A stretch of 64,000 nt of DNA from Tenuifilaceae bacterium CYCD (GCA_036322835.1 AP027304.1:372001-436000); one strand, 5' to 3'; shown: positions 28,031-37,059, counted from the stretch's first letter. Numbers and translations: made by a program. The notes: a model not told the origin generated them from the sequence alone.

Positions 28031-28651
28031 ATGAGGCACATAGTAACTATTCTTTTTATTGGGATACTAGCAACGGCACACTCCCAAGAACCTTCAAAAA
28101 CAGCGGCAAGCAGCAAAGAGGCTAAAATTGTTGATGAAATCAACCTTTCCGACGATGATATTGAGGTTTTTAAGGAACAAACAAAGCAAAAGGTGGAAGA
28201 ATTCCAGCAGCACATCGTTACTATTGGCAGCAAGGATCAACCTGCAGAACGAAGAAATATGGCCGAGAAAGAAGCCTTGAAGCTATTCTTAAAAGGAGCC
28301 GAAATGCAAACATCGGTAGTAATGCCCGATGGCAGCGTTAATCTGCAAGTTCGTCCAATGGAAAAGTATTTGGCCCGTTTAAAATCACTACCATATACTG
28401 CTGTCGTAATTAAATTCTACGATTTGGTTTACATCTCGAACTTCACTAAAGGTCCCGATGGACGTTACTACTCATCGGCCACGGTTATCCAGGAATTCTC
28501 AGGCTTTACTGGAGATAATCTGGTTTACAGGGATGTTACTAAAAAAGAAATTGAAATTGTAATTGACCTAGTTGAAGATAAATTCTTTAACGAGAAAAAA
28601 TGGAAGGTTCTTTTAGGAAATATTAAGGCTACTGAAACCAAAAAGGTTTAA
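28031..28651 (+). CDS. Small exported protein with the same 150-residue domain
   Basis: A 206-residue protein with an N-terminal signal peptide (MRHIVTILFIGILATAHSQ). The rest is one domain of about 155 residues: an amphipathic helix (EQTKQKVEEFQQHI), then MPDGSVNLQVRPMEKYLARL, VVIKFYDLVYISNFTKGPDG, YSSATVIQEFSGF and a final strand KWKVLLGNIKATE. The layout (helix, then curved sheet) recalls an NTF2-like fold, but this is an impression rather than a family match. It follows the barrel protein by 23 bp and overlaps the next gene by 1 bp (TAATG), so it belongs to the same operon. Confidence 0.72.
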   Translation: MRHIVTILFIGILATAHSQEPSKTAASSKEAKIVDEINLSDDDIEVFKEQTKQKVEEFQQHIVTIGSKDQPAERRNMAEKEALKLFLKGAEMQTSVVMPDGSVNLQVRPMEKYLARLKSLPYTAVVIKFYDLVYISNFTKGPDGRYYSSATVIQEFSGFTGDNLVYRDVTKKEIEIVIDLVEDKFFNEKKWKVLLGNIKATETKKV

Positions 28652-29448
28652 TGAAAATACGATTCATAAAATATCATCTACTCAACATTATTGTAACCGG
28701 AATTAGCCTAACCGCATTCGGACAAATAATGCCTATCAATAATGAAACGTTGCAAACTCCTAAGAAGTACTACCTTCAGGTAAAGCAATTCGGCGAATTT
28801 ATCGATAGGTTCAACTATAAAACAGACTGGTCGGGCAAGTTAATATCGGATGAGTTTGCAAAAAAGGTTCCCCGATCAAACTACCTGCTATACCTTATCA
28901 ATGCTGAGGATACAAGGTTAATAAAAGACTCATTATACAGGGAACTTTGCAGCCAATTCATTGCTTATATCGATAATCAGGATAATCCTCAATATATCAA
29001 CCTTTACAATGGCAATGTTAAAGCTAATGCAAAGGTGAATATAACCTACAATGGAAAAGAAAATTGGGCAAACATAGAGCTCATTCCAGAAGTTTTACCC
29101 GATAGATCTGCAAAGTGGGTGATTAACAAGGTAAACACCAACTGTTTTAAAGCCATTGAGGACAGCCTTGCTGTAAATTTCATATCGCCCAACAGTCACG
29201 AAACAAACTTCATCAATCTGCGGAAACTGAACAGTAATACTAACCCTATTTGCTACTTTCCAACAGCAATAGCCACCAACCATACAATGCTTTTTCTTAC
29301 CGAAATTGCTAAAAATAGGATAAAAATACAGACGATTGAAAAAGTAACCTATAACATTATATTTCCTAGTTGGGAAATCACTGTTGAAGAGTTCAATCGA
29401 TCGTCCAATAATTCAGGTTGGTTAATAAGCAATATCAAAAAACTATAA
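28651..29448 (+). CDS. Exported hypothetical protein, last gene of the T9SS-protein operon
   Basis: A 265-residue protein. The first about 25 residues (IKYHLLNIIVTGISLTAFGQ) form a signal peptide. The middle (about 80-170) shows a helix followed by strands ending in AKWVINKVNTNCF, similar in layout to the domain in the two preceding proteins though weaker. The C-terminal 90 residues are unassigned and end in SGWLISNIKKL. The ATG overlaps the stop codon of the previous gene (TAATG), indicating translational coupling. A strong hairpin terminator lies 18 bp downstream. No function can be named. Confidence 0.65.
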   Translation: MKIRFIKYHLLNIIVTGISLTAFGQIMPINNETLQTPKKYYLQVKQFGEFIDRFNYKTDWSGKLISDEFAKKVPRSNYLLYLINAEDTRLIKDSLYRELCSQFIAYIDNQDNPQYINLYNGNVKANAKVNITYNGKENWANIELIPEVLPDRSAKWVINKVNTNCFKAIEDSLAVNFISPNSHETNFINLRKLNSNTNPICYFPTAIATNHTMLFLTEIAKNRIKIQTIEKVTYNIIFPSWEITVEEFNRSSNNSGWLISNIKKL

Positions 29449-29465
29449 TCGTAAAATATGAAATA

Positions 29466-29490
29466 AAAGGGGAGCCGTTGGCTCCCCTTT
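29466..29490. terminator. Bidirectional hairpin terminator (GGGGAGCC type)
   Basis: Perfect 11-bp stem AAAGGGGAGCC / GGCTCCCCTTT with a GTT loop, between convergent genes (exported hypothetical ending 29448 and gdhA ending 29512). A-rich flank on the left and T-rich on the right allow it to work in both directions. It is identical to the element at 8617-8641. Confidence 0.88.
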
Positions 29491-29511
29491 CTAATTTTAT
29501 AGTGTGGTTTA

Positions 29512-30849
29512 TTAAACCAAACCTTGATCTACCATAGCGTTAGCAACCTTCATGAAACCAGCGATGTTTGCACCTTTAACGTAGTTGATGTAACCATCTT
29601 TTTCGGTACCATACTTAACGCAAGCAGCATGGATGTTCTCCATAATACCTTTTAGACGAGCGTCAACTTCTTCAGCACCCCAGCTTAGCTTCATACCATT
29701 CTGAGACATTTCAAGACCTGAAGTAGCAACACCACCAGCATTTACAGCCTTACCAGGAGCATAAAGAATCTTGTTCTTGATGAAAAGTTCAATAGCTTCA
29801 GGAGTACATCCCATGTTTGAAATTTCACCAACGCAAACAACGCCATTCTTGATAAGTAGTTCAGCATCGTGCTTGTCAAGTTCATTTTGTGTTGCGCAAG
29901 GAAGAGCAACGTCAACTTTTACTTCCCAAGGTTTCTTACCAGCGAAGAACTTAGAACCAGCAAATTTCTTTGCATATGGCTCAACGATATCTTGGTTAGA
30001 AGCGCGAAGGTCTAGTAAGTAATCGATCTTTGCACCACTGATACCAGCCTCGTCGTAAATGTATCCATCAGGACCAGAAATAGTAACAACTTTAGCACCA
30101 AGTTCAGTTGCTTTTAAAGCAGCACCCCATGCTACGTTACCAAAACCTGAAACAGAAACAATTTTACCCTTTAAGCTAATCTTACGGGTAGCTAGCATAT
30201 GGTCAACAAAGTAGATACCACCAAAACCTGTAGCTTCAGGACGGATTAATGAACCACCCCAGTTAAGACCTTTACCAGTTAAAACGCCAGTATTTTCGCG
30301 AGCTAGTTTTCTATACATACCGTATAGGAAGCCGATTTCACGACCACCAACACCTATATCACCAGCAGGAACGTCAGTTTCTGGACCAATGTGTTTCCAA
30401 AGTTCTAGCATGAAAGACTGGCAGAAACGCATAACTTCTGCATCGCTACGGCCTTTAGGGTTGAAATCGCTACCACCCTTTGCACCACCCATAGGTAGAG
30501 TAGTTAAAGAGTTTTTGAAAATTTGTTCAAAACCTAAGAATTTCAAAATTGAAAGGTTTACGCTTGGGTGGAAACGCAAGCCGCCTTTGTATGGTCCAAT
30601 AGCGTTGTTGAATTGAACACGGTAACCTAAGTTAACATGGATATTTCCTTCGTCATCCATCCAGGGTACCTTAAATGTGAAGATTCTATCTGGCTCAACA
30701 ATTCTCTCAACGATCTTTGCTGATTCAAATTGAGGATTCTGATTGTAAACTTCCTCGATTGATTCTAAAACCTCGTGAACTGCTTGTAAGTACTCCTTTT
30801 CACCAGGGTGCTTCTTTTCAAGCTCGGCCATTAATTTATTTACATCCAT
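29512..30849 (-). CDS. gdhA: NADP-type glutamate dehydrogenase
   Basis: A 445-residue hexameric-class glutamate dehydrogenase, the usual length for the bacterial GdhA group. It interconverts 2-oxoglutarate plus ammonium and glutamate. Visible motifs: the substrate-site segment LPMGGAKGGSDFNPKGRS with the catalytic-type lysines, the conserved GPETDVPAGDIGVGGREIG block, the cofactor-domain GSLIRPEATGFG, and the dinucleotide fold VSVSGFGNVAWGAA. The FGNV start and family length favour NADP use, but coenzyme choice is not certain. It is preceded by a 180-bp leader with a palindrome at 30894-30915 and ends at a shared terminator. Nearby korAB consumes or makes 2-oxoglutarate, a plausible metabolic link. 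Confidence 0.95.
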   Translation of the reverse strand: MDVNKLMAELEKKHPGEKEYLQAVHEVLESIEEVYNQNPQFESAKIVERIVEPDRIFTFKVPWMDDEGNIHVNLGYRVQFNNAIGPYKGGLRFHPSVNLSILKFLGFEQIFKNSLTTLPMGGAKGGSDFNPKGRSDAEVMRFCQSFMLELWKHIGPETDVPAGDIGVGGREIGFLYGMYRKLARENTGVLTGKGLNWGGSLIRPEATGFGGIYFVDHMLATRKISLKGKIVSVSGFGNVAWGAALKATELGAKVVTISGPDGYIYDEAGISGAKIDYLLDLRASNQDIVEPYAKKFAGSKFFAGKKPWEVKVDVALPCATQNELDKHDAELLIKNGVVCVGEISNMGCTPEAIELFIKNKILYAPGKAVNAGGVATSGLEMSQNGMKLSWGAEEVDARLKGIMENIHAACVKYGTEKDGYINYVKGANIAGFMKVANAMVDQGLV

Positions 30850-30893
30850 CGCTTAATTTTTTAGATTATTAAAAACTTAAAGTTTTATTAGAA

Positions 30894-30915
30894 TTATAGG
30901 ACATTAATCCTATAA
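30894..30915. promoter_or_regulatory. Palindrome upstream of gdhA (possible operator)
   Basis: TTATAGGA / TCCTATAA, a perfect 8-bp inverted repeat with a 6-bp CATTAA spacer, 45-66 bp upstream of the gdhA start. Its size and position suit a dimeric regulator site or a leader hairpin. Function is inferred from position only. Confidence 0.35.
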
Positions 30916-31026
30916 AAAGTTGTTCAAATTTGAATCTTAATAATGACATTTCAAAAGAAAATGCTCATATAAAAATATGATCTTAAACAGGTTTTTCTGA
31001 ATTTAATGTCAATCTTTAAGTTAAAC

Positions 31027-34014
31027 CTACTCATCTACTTTCAAAATGATACCTAAATTGTTTTTTCCATCAACTTGTATGGCCAATGGTTTAGTAAATG
31101 TTACACATCGCATAAATTCGGTTTCGTATGATGCATCTCTGGAATTTAAATATTCAATATCGTATATCCCGTCGTTTATGTATGGGTTAATTGTAAAATA
31201 TGCCACTCGGAATGATGTTAAGTTCTGAAAAAAGTGAGTACCCTGACTGGGGTCAACCCTAAAATTCTCTAATCCAGATTCAACAATGACACGAGCCTCA
31301 GAAATTTGCGACCATTTAATCGGAATTCCTAACCAGGGATCGCTGCTTCCCCATCGCCCAGGCCCAACAATAATGTAATTCCGCTTAAGAGCTATGTAAT
31401 GCTTATTGATCTCCTCAACCTCATGGGCTATTTCCTTGGTACGCGCTGGATTGAACCTATCGGGTTTTACGTATACGAAATCAAAAATCTCACGAACAAT
31501 ACCGTGGCCCAATGCTGATTTAGAGTATATTATTGCCTTGGAGTAGTCAATGGTATCCCAACTTATATTTTCTGATTGATCACTCTCTACTATTGGCCGT
31601 ATCTGCAAAAAGTTAAACAGTTTCGGCATCCCTTTAGGGGTATTCATATTAAGCGCAAACTCAATCTCTATATGGTTGTTCATCTCCTTTTGCCCAATTT
31701 CCAATAAATTCTGAAGCACATTATCCAATGGGAATGTTTTATGCTTAAGAATACCGGCAAAAGTTACCAACTTCATTCCCTCATCAAAGTATCCATCACG
31801 TAACATTCCGCTATTAAAATCGTAGGTTGATGCTACATACCTTAGATCCGGTATTTCGGATGCCTGATTAACATCCATTTTGATAAGGTTCATCCCATCG
31901 TCAACCTGAGGAATAAAAGTAGCAGGATCGGTATTGAGCGCATAGAAATTCTTTTGGGTTTGCCGAAGCGCCATTTCTGGCGACGAAAGCTGCAAAATTT
32001 TCTTGGGAAATTTTGGCGAAAAACGTAGGGAAACACCACCATCGACAATTAATTTTCCAAGGCCAAAACCAATACTGGCAATTCCATCCTCGGGACGTTC
32101 CGAACCAATTGGGTAAAAATTGATGCTCCGAGCAACGCCCGACAAGGTAGGCAAGTATAAATTCCCGTATTGATTTCCGCATATTTCCTGAATTACGATG
32201 CCCATCTTCTCCTCGTCAATTACATTCTGAGTGGCATTCATGTATGCCTTGCTGGCATTAAAAAACACCGATGCATAAACCGATTTTATTGCCTGACAAA
32301 GCATTTTAAGCATTGCATCCATATCGTCGGTTCGAGGAACCATATACGTGGAGTAGATCCCCGCGAAAGGCTGATAATGCGAATCTTCCAGTTTGCTAGA
32401 GGAACGAACGGCCAACGGGCGTTTAAACACTGTTATAACCCTACGCAAATCAACCTTCAACCTTTCAGGTAATTTTGCTGCAACAAAAGCCTTAAGCATC
32501 TCATCATCGTCAACATCCTGTAATGCGATTTGGTAAAGGTTGTTCATCTCCATAAATTCATCAAAGAGATCGGTGCTAATTACAACTGTCCTTGGAATAG
32601 ATATAATTACATCTTCAAACTTATGGAATAGGTTATAATCCTTTATGATTTGATTGATAAAAGCTAATCCTCGGGCTTTTCCGCCAATAGATCCTTCTCC
32701 AATTCTCGAAAAGAACTTATACTCGTCAAATGTATTTCTATCGAACTTGGCTATAATGCTTCGTCCCTTGCTCAACCTATATGCCGATATTGCATAGTAA
32801 AGGAAATTTCGGGCATCATCGATAGTCTTAAAATCCTTAAGAGTCATCGGTTTAAACAGCTGCGCTATGGAAAAAATGGCACGTGCATTTAACCATTTGG
32901 AAATATCGTTCCGACTGGTATGATAAACTAGGGAACGATCGGCAATAGTTAGTATAAGCTGTTGTAACTGGCTTAAATCGGCTGCTCGTCCAATTTCCAC
33001 CATTGTATCGGGATCGCGAAAAACAAAATCGCCAAAGCCAAAATTGTTAATGATATAATCGCGAATCTCAATATTGCAGGTTTTGGAGTATTTATGAATA
33101 AATCCAACCTTCATTTCATCGGCAAAAACCTTATTCGTCAATTCTGAGGATTGGAGGAGGAAAGGAATGTTAGGATCGTCGGCTCGGATAAGCTTACAAA
33201 GCTGCAATCCTGCCTTAGTTACATGATCGCGCTGATTGTCGACCTTATAGCTGATATCGGAAATTACACCAAGTATGTTATTTCTATACTTATTATAAAT
33301 TGCAATGGCGTCCTGATAGGTTGTGGCCATGAGTATTTTGGGACGACCTCGCATGCGGAGCATCCGATGATGCTCATTCAGCGCCTCGGTCATGAAACTG
33401 CGAGCCTGACGAAATACTATCTTATAAATATTTGGAAGAAACGAGGAATAGTACCGAACGGAATCCTCGACCAAAATAATTGCCTGCACTCCAACCTCAA
33501 GGATATCATGGTCGGCATTCATTTTATCCTCAATCAACTTTATGATAGCCAATAGCAAATCAGCATTGCCCAGCCAACAGAACACATAGTCAATTGCCGA
33601 TAAATCCTCTCGCTGAAGGCGTAACGATACTTCCCTTGAAAAAGGAGTTAGCACAACTATCGGGATATTGGGATGCCTTCCCTTTAGCATTTTTGCTAAA
33701 TTGAAGGTATCGATTTCTCCGACGTTGAGCATCGAAATAATTAAATCGATTCGCTCCTCCTGCAAAACCTTTAGTACCTCCCTAGCTGTATGCGCCTGTA
33801 TAAAAACAGGAGGATAACGTAAATTAAGCGAAACGTATTCGTTAAATATCTGCTCATCAATTCTACCATCCTCCTCCAACATAAATGCATCGTAACTGCT
33901 GCATATAAGAAGCACCTTATATATTCGCCGCTGCATCAGCTGATCGAACGAAGTATCATAAATATCTAACTGATACGAACTAAGATAGGATTGATCGGGA
34001 ATAACATTTAACAT
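31027..34014 (-). CDS. PEP/pyruvate-binding (PPDK_N-type) protein with two receiver-like domains
   Basis: About 995 residues counted from the ATG at 34014. Residues about 32-150 form a receiver-like fold lacking the acceptor Asp (IISMLNVGEID). About 178-315 form a second receiver with ILVEDS, VISDIS (Asp253), LLQSS and FIHKYS (Lys308), the canonical set. The PPDK_N ATP-grasp domain runs about 439-810 (GEGSIGGKARGLAFIN, LAVRSSSKLEDS, QIRPI). The C-terminus (VGPGRWGSSDPWLGIP) completes the protein; no phosphohistidine swivel or PEP/pyruvate barrel is present, so it is not a full PEP synthase. An ORF opens further upstream (34158), but that extension reads through korB's end and the hairpin at 34091-34112, so 34014 is preferred. 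Activity is unknown; phosphotransfer regulated by phosphorylation is an inference. Confidence 0.8.
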   Translation of the reverse strand: MLNVIPDQSYLSSYQLDIYDTSFDQLMQRRIYKVLLICSSYDAFMLEEDGRIDEQIFNEYVSLNLRYPPVFIQAHTAREVLKVLQEERIDLIISMLNVGEIDTFNLAKMLKGRHPNIPIVVLTPFSREVSLRLQREDLSAIDYVFCWLGNADLLLAIIKLIEDKMNADHDILEVGVQAIILVEDSVRYYSSFLPNIYKIVFRQARSFMTEALNEHHRMLRMRGRPKILMATTYQDAIAIYNKYRNNILGVISDISYKVDNQRDHVTKAGLQLCKLIRADDPNIPFLLQSSELTNKVFADEMKVGFIHKYSKTCNIEIRDYIINNFGFGDFVFRDPDTMVEIGRAADLSQLQQLILTIADRSLVYHTSRNDISKWLNARAIFSIAQLFKPMTLKDFKTIDDARNFLYYAISAYRLSKGRSIIAKFDRNTFDEYKFFSRIGEGSIGGKARGLAFINQIIKDYNLFHKFEDVIISIPRTVVISTDLFDEFMEMNNLYQIALQDVDDDEMLKAFVAAKLPERLKVDLRRVITVFKRPLAVRSSSKLEDSHYQPFAGIYSTYMVPRTDDMDAMLKMLCQAIKSVYASVFFNASKAYMNATQNVIDEEKMGIVIQEICGNQYGNLYLPTLSGVARSINFYPIGSERPEDGIASIGFGLGKLIVDGGVSLRFSPKFPKKILQLSSPEMALRQTQKNFYALNTDPATFIPQVDDGMNLIKMDVNQASEIPDLRYVASTYDFNSGMLRDGYFDEGMKLVTFAGILKHKTFPLDNVLQNLLEIGQKEMNNHIEIEFALNMNTPKGMPKLFNFLQIRPIVESDQSENISWDTIDYSKAIIYSKSALGHGIVREIFDFVYVKPDRFNPARTKEIAHEVEEINKHYIALKRNYIIVGPGRWGSSDPWLGIPIKWSQISEARVIVESGLENFRVDPSQGTHFFQNLTSFRVAYFTINPYINDGIYDIEYLNSRDASYETEFMRCVTFTKPLAIQVDGKNNLGIILKVDE

Positions 34015-34090
34015 ATAATCGGATTTAACAATCGCTAATTTATGGAAAATTGTTGATTGTATTTTGCCGATCCCTTTCAATAAAAAAATA

Positions 34091-34112
34091 AAAGGGGAGT
34101 TCCCTCCCCTTT
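34091..34112 (-). terminator. Hairpin terminator after korB
   Basis: AAAGGGGAG / CTCCCCTTT, a 9-bp stem with a TTCC loop, followed on the minus strand by T-rich sequence (complement of the A-run 34082-34090). It lies 24 bp after the korB stop and in front of the PPDK_N gene. It is a relative of the elements at 8617 and 29466. Confidence 0.8.
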
Positions 34113-34135
34113 CAATATTTATATTTACTGGAAGA

Positions 34136-35164
34136 TTAAACTTCCCAAGTTTCTCCACTATTAAGTAAATCGTCTACGCTTTTTATCTTAGCATCCTTCA
34201 TAACCTCAAGCACCTGATCGCGAACGTTATCATCGTATGTAGAATCTTTTACGTTACGGATAACGCCTAATGCCACAGGATAATCAGGGAACTCCATGTT
34301 GGCTAGCATCATGTGAACACCTGGATTTGAATTGTATGCATCGTGAACCAAAATATCGTCCATGGTAAAACCACCCTGACCAATGGTTACAACCTTTAGG
34401 CTAAGACCACTTAGCACCAAACCTTTATCGCGGTTTTTGCCAAATACCATCTTTTCGCCATGGCGAAGAACAATAACTCTATCCTCGCGGTGTTCGCGGT
34501 CAGTGATGTAATCGTAGGCTCCATCGTTGAAAATAACGCAGTTCTGCAAGATTTCTACCACCGATGTACCATCGTGCTTTGCAGCTTCAACCATCAACTC
34601 TGAGGTTAACTTAACATCAATATCAAGAGAGCGTGCAAAGAACTTACCCTGTGCGCCAATTACTAACTCGCCTGGACGAAATGGGTGTTCAACCGTTCCA
34701 AATGGTGAAGTTTTGGTAATCTTTCCTAGGGGTGATGTTGGCGAATATTGTCCCTTTGTTAAACCGTAAATTTGGTTATTGAAAAGTAGTATGTTGGTAT
34801 CGATATTACGGCGTACAGCATGTATGAAATGGTTTCCACCAATCGCAAGGGCATCGCCATCGCCAGTGATTTGCCAAACACTTAGAGTTGGATTTGCAAC
34901 CTTAACGCCTGTTGCAATTGCCGATGCACGACCATGAATACCATGAAAACCATAGGTATCTACATAGTATGGGAAACGGCTAGAGCATCCAATACCCGAA
35001 ACAAATACGTAACGCTCCAAGTTATACTTTAATGCCTTAGACACTTCGGGTAAACCTTTTTGAACGGCGCTCAATATAGCATGGTCGCCACAACCAGGAC
35101 ACCAACGAACTTCCTGATCGCTCTTAAAATCCTGAGGAGTATATTGTAAGTATTTTTCTTCCAT
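34136..35164 (-). CDS. korB: 2-oxoacid:ferredoxin oxidoreductase, beta subunit
   Basis: A 342-residue thiamine-diphosphate-binding subunit. With the alpha subunit it oxidatively decarboxylates a 2-oxoacid (most likely 2-oxoglutarate) to the acyl-CoA and reduces ferredoxin; oxygen-sensitive and cytoplasmic. The N-terminal RWCPGCGDHAIL and GIGCSSRFPYY cysteines match cluster-ligand positions in this family, and ITGDGDALAIGGNHFIHA is the ThDP/Mg motif. The NQIYGLTKGQYSPTS block is characteristic. It starts 2 bp after korA and is followed by a terminator. Substrate assignment (2-oxoglutarate over other 2-oxoacids) rests on similarity of organisation to Kor enzymes. Confidence 0.93.
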   Translation of the reverse strand: MEEKYLQYTPQDFKSDQEVRWCPGCGDHAILSAVQKGLPEVSKALKYNLERYVFVSGIGCSSRFPYYVDTYGFHGIHGRASAIATGVKVANPTLSVWQITGDGDALAIGGNHFIHAVRRNIDTNILLFNNQIYGLTKGQYSPTSPLGKITKTSPFGTVEHPFRPGELVIGAQGKFFARSLDIDVKLTSELMVEAAKHDGTSVVEILQNCVIFNDGAYDYITDREHREDRVIVLRHGEKMVFGKNRDKGLVLSGLSLKVVTIGQGGFTMDDILVHDAYNSNPGVHMMLANMEFPDYPVALGVIRNVKDSTYDDNVRDQVLEVMKDAKIKSVDDLLNSGETWEV

Positions 35165-35166
35165 GA

Positions 35167-37020
35167 CTATTTGCCCTCCAAAATTTGATTAAACCTATCA
35201 ACCAATTCAACTACTGTGAATGGAAGACCTTGAACCTTGTTGAACTGTAAATAATTGAACTCTTGCAAATTCATACGTAAGTAGTTAGCAAACTGCCCTA
35301 GGTTCAATTCACAAACCACAATCTTCTTGTACCTGCTAAATATTTCGCGGGTATTTTTAGGAAGTGGGTAAATGTAATTGAAGTGGCATAGCGATACGCG
35401 TTTACCCGCAGCACGCATTTCCTGAACAGCAGTTAGCAAGTGACCATGAGTTCCGCCCCAACCAACAACAAGCAAGTCGCCCTCCTTATCGCCAAGCACC
35501 TCCTGTTCTGGAATAAACTCCTTAACACGTTGAACTTTGGCCTCGCGAATATCAACCATACGCTGATGGTTCATTGAATCGTGCGAAACTGAGCCTTTAA
35601 TGAAATCCTTCTCCAAACCACCTACGCGATGTGCAATTCCCTTTTTGCCTGGGAATGCCCAACCACGAGCCAAACGTTTCTCGTCGCGCGCATAAGGCAT
35701 AAAGTTTTCGGTTCCTTCAGGAACAATAGGTGGATTGATTGCTGGATAATCCTTCATGCTAGGAATTCTCCATGGCTCAGATCCATTAGCAATAAAACCA
35801 TCGGTAAGAAGAAGTACTGGAGTCATATGTTCCATTGCTATTTTACCAGCCCAAAAAGCATAGTCAAAACAGTTGCTTGGGGTACTAGCCGCAATAACTA
35901 CCATAGGAGCCTCGCCATTACGTCCATACAAAGCCTGCATCAAATCCGATTGCTCAGTTTTAGTTGGCAAACCAGTTGAAGGACCTCCTCGCTGAACATT
36001 AACAACTACCAAGGGTAACTCGGTCATTACTGCAAGTCCTAATGCTTCCGATTTAAGGGAAAGACCTGGACCTGATGTAGAGGTAACAGCAAAATTACCT
36101 GCATAAGCAGCTCCAATTGCGGTACATATACCAGCAATTTCGTCCTCGGCTTGAAGGGTTTTTACGCCCAAATCCTTACGCTTTGCAAGTTCAATAAGAA
36201 CATCGGTAGCTGGAGTAATTGGGTATGAACCGCAAAACAATGGAAGATTTGCTTTCTCGGCAGCAGCAATAAGCCCCCATGCCGTGGCAGTATTTCCATT
36301 TATCGACCTATATTTACCCTTGGTTCTTGTGGTGGATGGTTTAATAACATAGGTATTGGGAATTGCATGAATATTCCCAGCGTAAATATGACCATCGCGG
36401 AGAACTTTCTTGTTTGCCTCAATTATTTCGGGTTTCTTCTTAAACTTAACTTCATAGTACTTCTCGGTAAAGTTCAATGGACGATCGAATATGTAGTAAA
36501 CCATGCCCAACGCGAACATATTTTTGCTACGAACTATACTCTTGTTGTCCAATCCACTGTCCTTAAGGCTCTCCTTGGTTAGAGTAGTAATTGGGGCGTA
36601 AATTAACTTGAAATCTTGCAGATTAAGTTCGGTTACAGCATCTAAAGTTTTGTAACCAGCACGCTGAAAACCTTTCTCATTGAATTGATCGGCATCAGCA
36701 ATAATCATCCCACCTTTCTTAACCCATTTGGCATTAGCCTTTAGAGCAGCGGGATTCATGGCAACAAGTACATCGCAGAAATCGCCAGGAGTATTTACTT
36801 TTTGATTTCCAAGGTGAACCTGAAAACCAGACACCCCACCAACTGTTCCTTGCGGCGCACGAATTTCCGATGGGTAATCGGGGAAAGTGTTTACACCATT
36901 TCCAAACAATGCAGATGCATCGGCAAATAGTGTTCCTGTTAGTTGCATTCCATCGCCGGAATCGCCGGAAAATCGAACAACAACCTCGTCCAATTCCTGG
37001 ACACTTTTTTGTTTATCCAT
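35167..37020 (-). CDS. korA: 2-oxoacid:ferredoxin oxidoreductase, fused gamma-alpha subunit
   Basis: A 617-residue fusion. Residues about 10-195 are the gamma domain (VVRFSGDSGDGMQLTGTLFA ... GGVSGFQVHLG), about 235-600 the alpha (pyrimidine-binding) domain (NGNTATAWGLIAAAEKANLP, GSYPITPATDVL, TSTSGPGLSLKSEALGLAV, VNVQRGGPSTGLPTKTEQSDL). This gamma-alpha fusion plus separate beta is the common Bacteroidota arrangement for 2-oxoglutarate/2-oxoacid ferredoxin oxidoreductase. A separate ferredoxin-like delta gene is not present here. The leader contains a 10-bp stem hairpin just upstream of the ATG and a TAATTTTG -7 box about 110 bp upstream. Confidence 0.93.
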   Translation of the reverse strand: MDKQKSVQELDEVVVRFSGDSGDGMQLTGTLFADASALFGNGVNTFPDYPSEIRAPQGTVGGVSGFQVHLGNQKVNTPGDFCDVLVAMNPAALKANAKWVKKGGMIIADADQFNEKGFQRAGYKTLDAVTELNLQDFKLIYAPITTLTKESLKDSGLDNKSIVRSKNMFALGMVYYIFDRPLNFTEKYYEVKFKKKPEIIEANKKVLRDGHIYAGNIHAIPNTYVIKPSTTRTKGKYRSINGNTATAWGLIAAAEKANLPLFCGSYPITPATDVLIELAKRKDLGVKTLQAEDEIAGICTAIGAAYAGNFAVTSTSGPGLSLKSEALGLAVMTELPLVVVNVQRGGPSTGLPTKTEQSDLMQALYGRNGEAPMVVIAASTPSNCFDYAFWAGKIAMEHMTPVLLLTDGFIANGSEPWRIPSMKDYPAINPPIVPEGTENFMPYARDEKRLARGWAFPGKKGIAHRVGGLEKDFIKGSVSHDSMNHQRMVDIREAKVQRVKEFIPEQEVLGDKEGDLLVVGWGGTHGHLLTAVQEMRAAGKRVSLCHFNYIYPLPKNTREIFSRYKKIVVCELNLGQFANYLRMNLQEFNYLQFNKVQGLPFTVVELVDRFNQILEGK

Positions 37021-37036
37021 AAAAAGATAAATTTAA

Positions 37037-37059
37037 TTTTTTATCGTGCCGATAAAAAA
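37037..37059 (-). promoter_or_regulatory. Leader hairpin before korA
   Basis: TTTTTTATCG / CGATAAAAAA, a perfect 10-bp stem with TGC loop, 17-39 bp upstream of the korA start and inside the inferred 5' leader. It could be an operator, a leader attenuator or an mRNA stability element; sequence alone does not decide. Confidence 0.4.

Noticed and set aside
33151-33555. 134-codon ORF opposite the PPDK_N gene
   Set aside because: Antisense shadow of a well-supported coding region, with no start context.
31027-34158. Complete PEP synthase (ppsA)
   Set aside because: Only the PPDK_N ATP-grasp part is present; the phosphohistidine and PEP/pyruvate barrel domains are missing.
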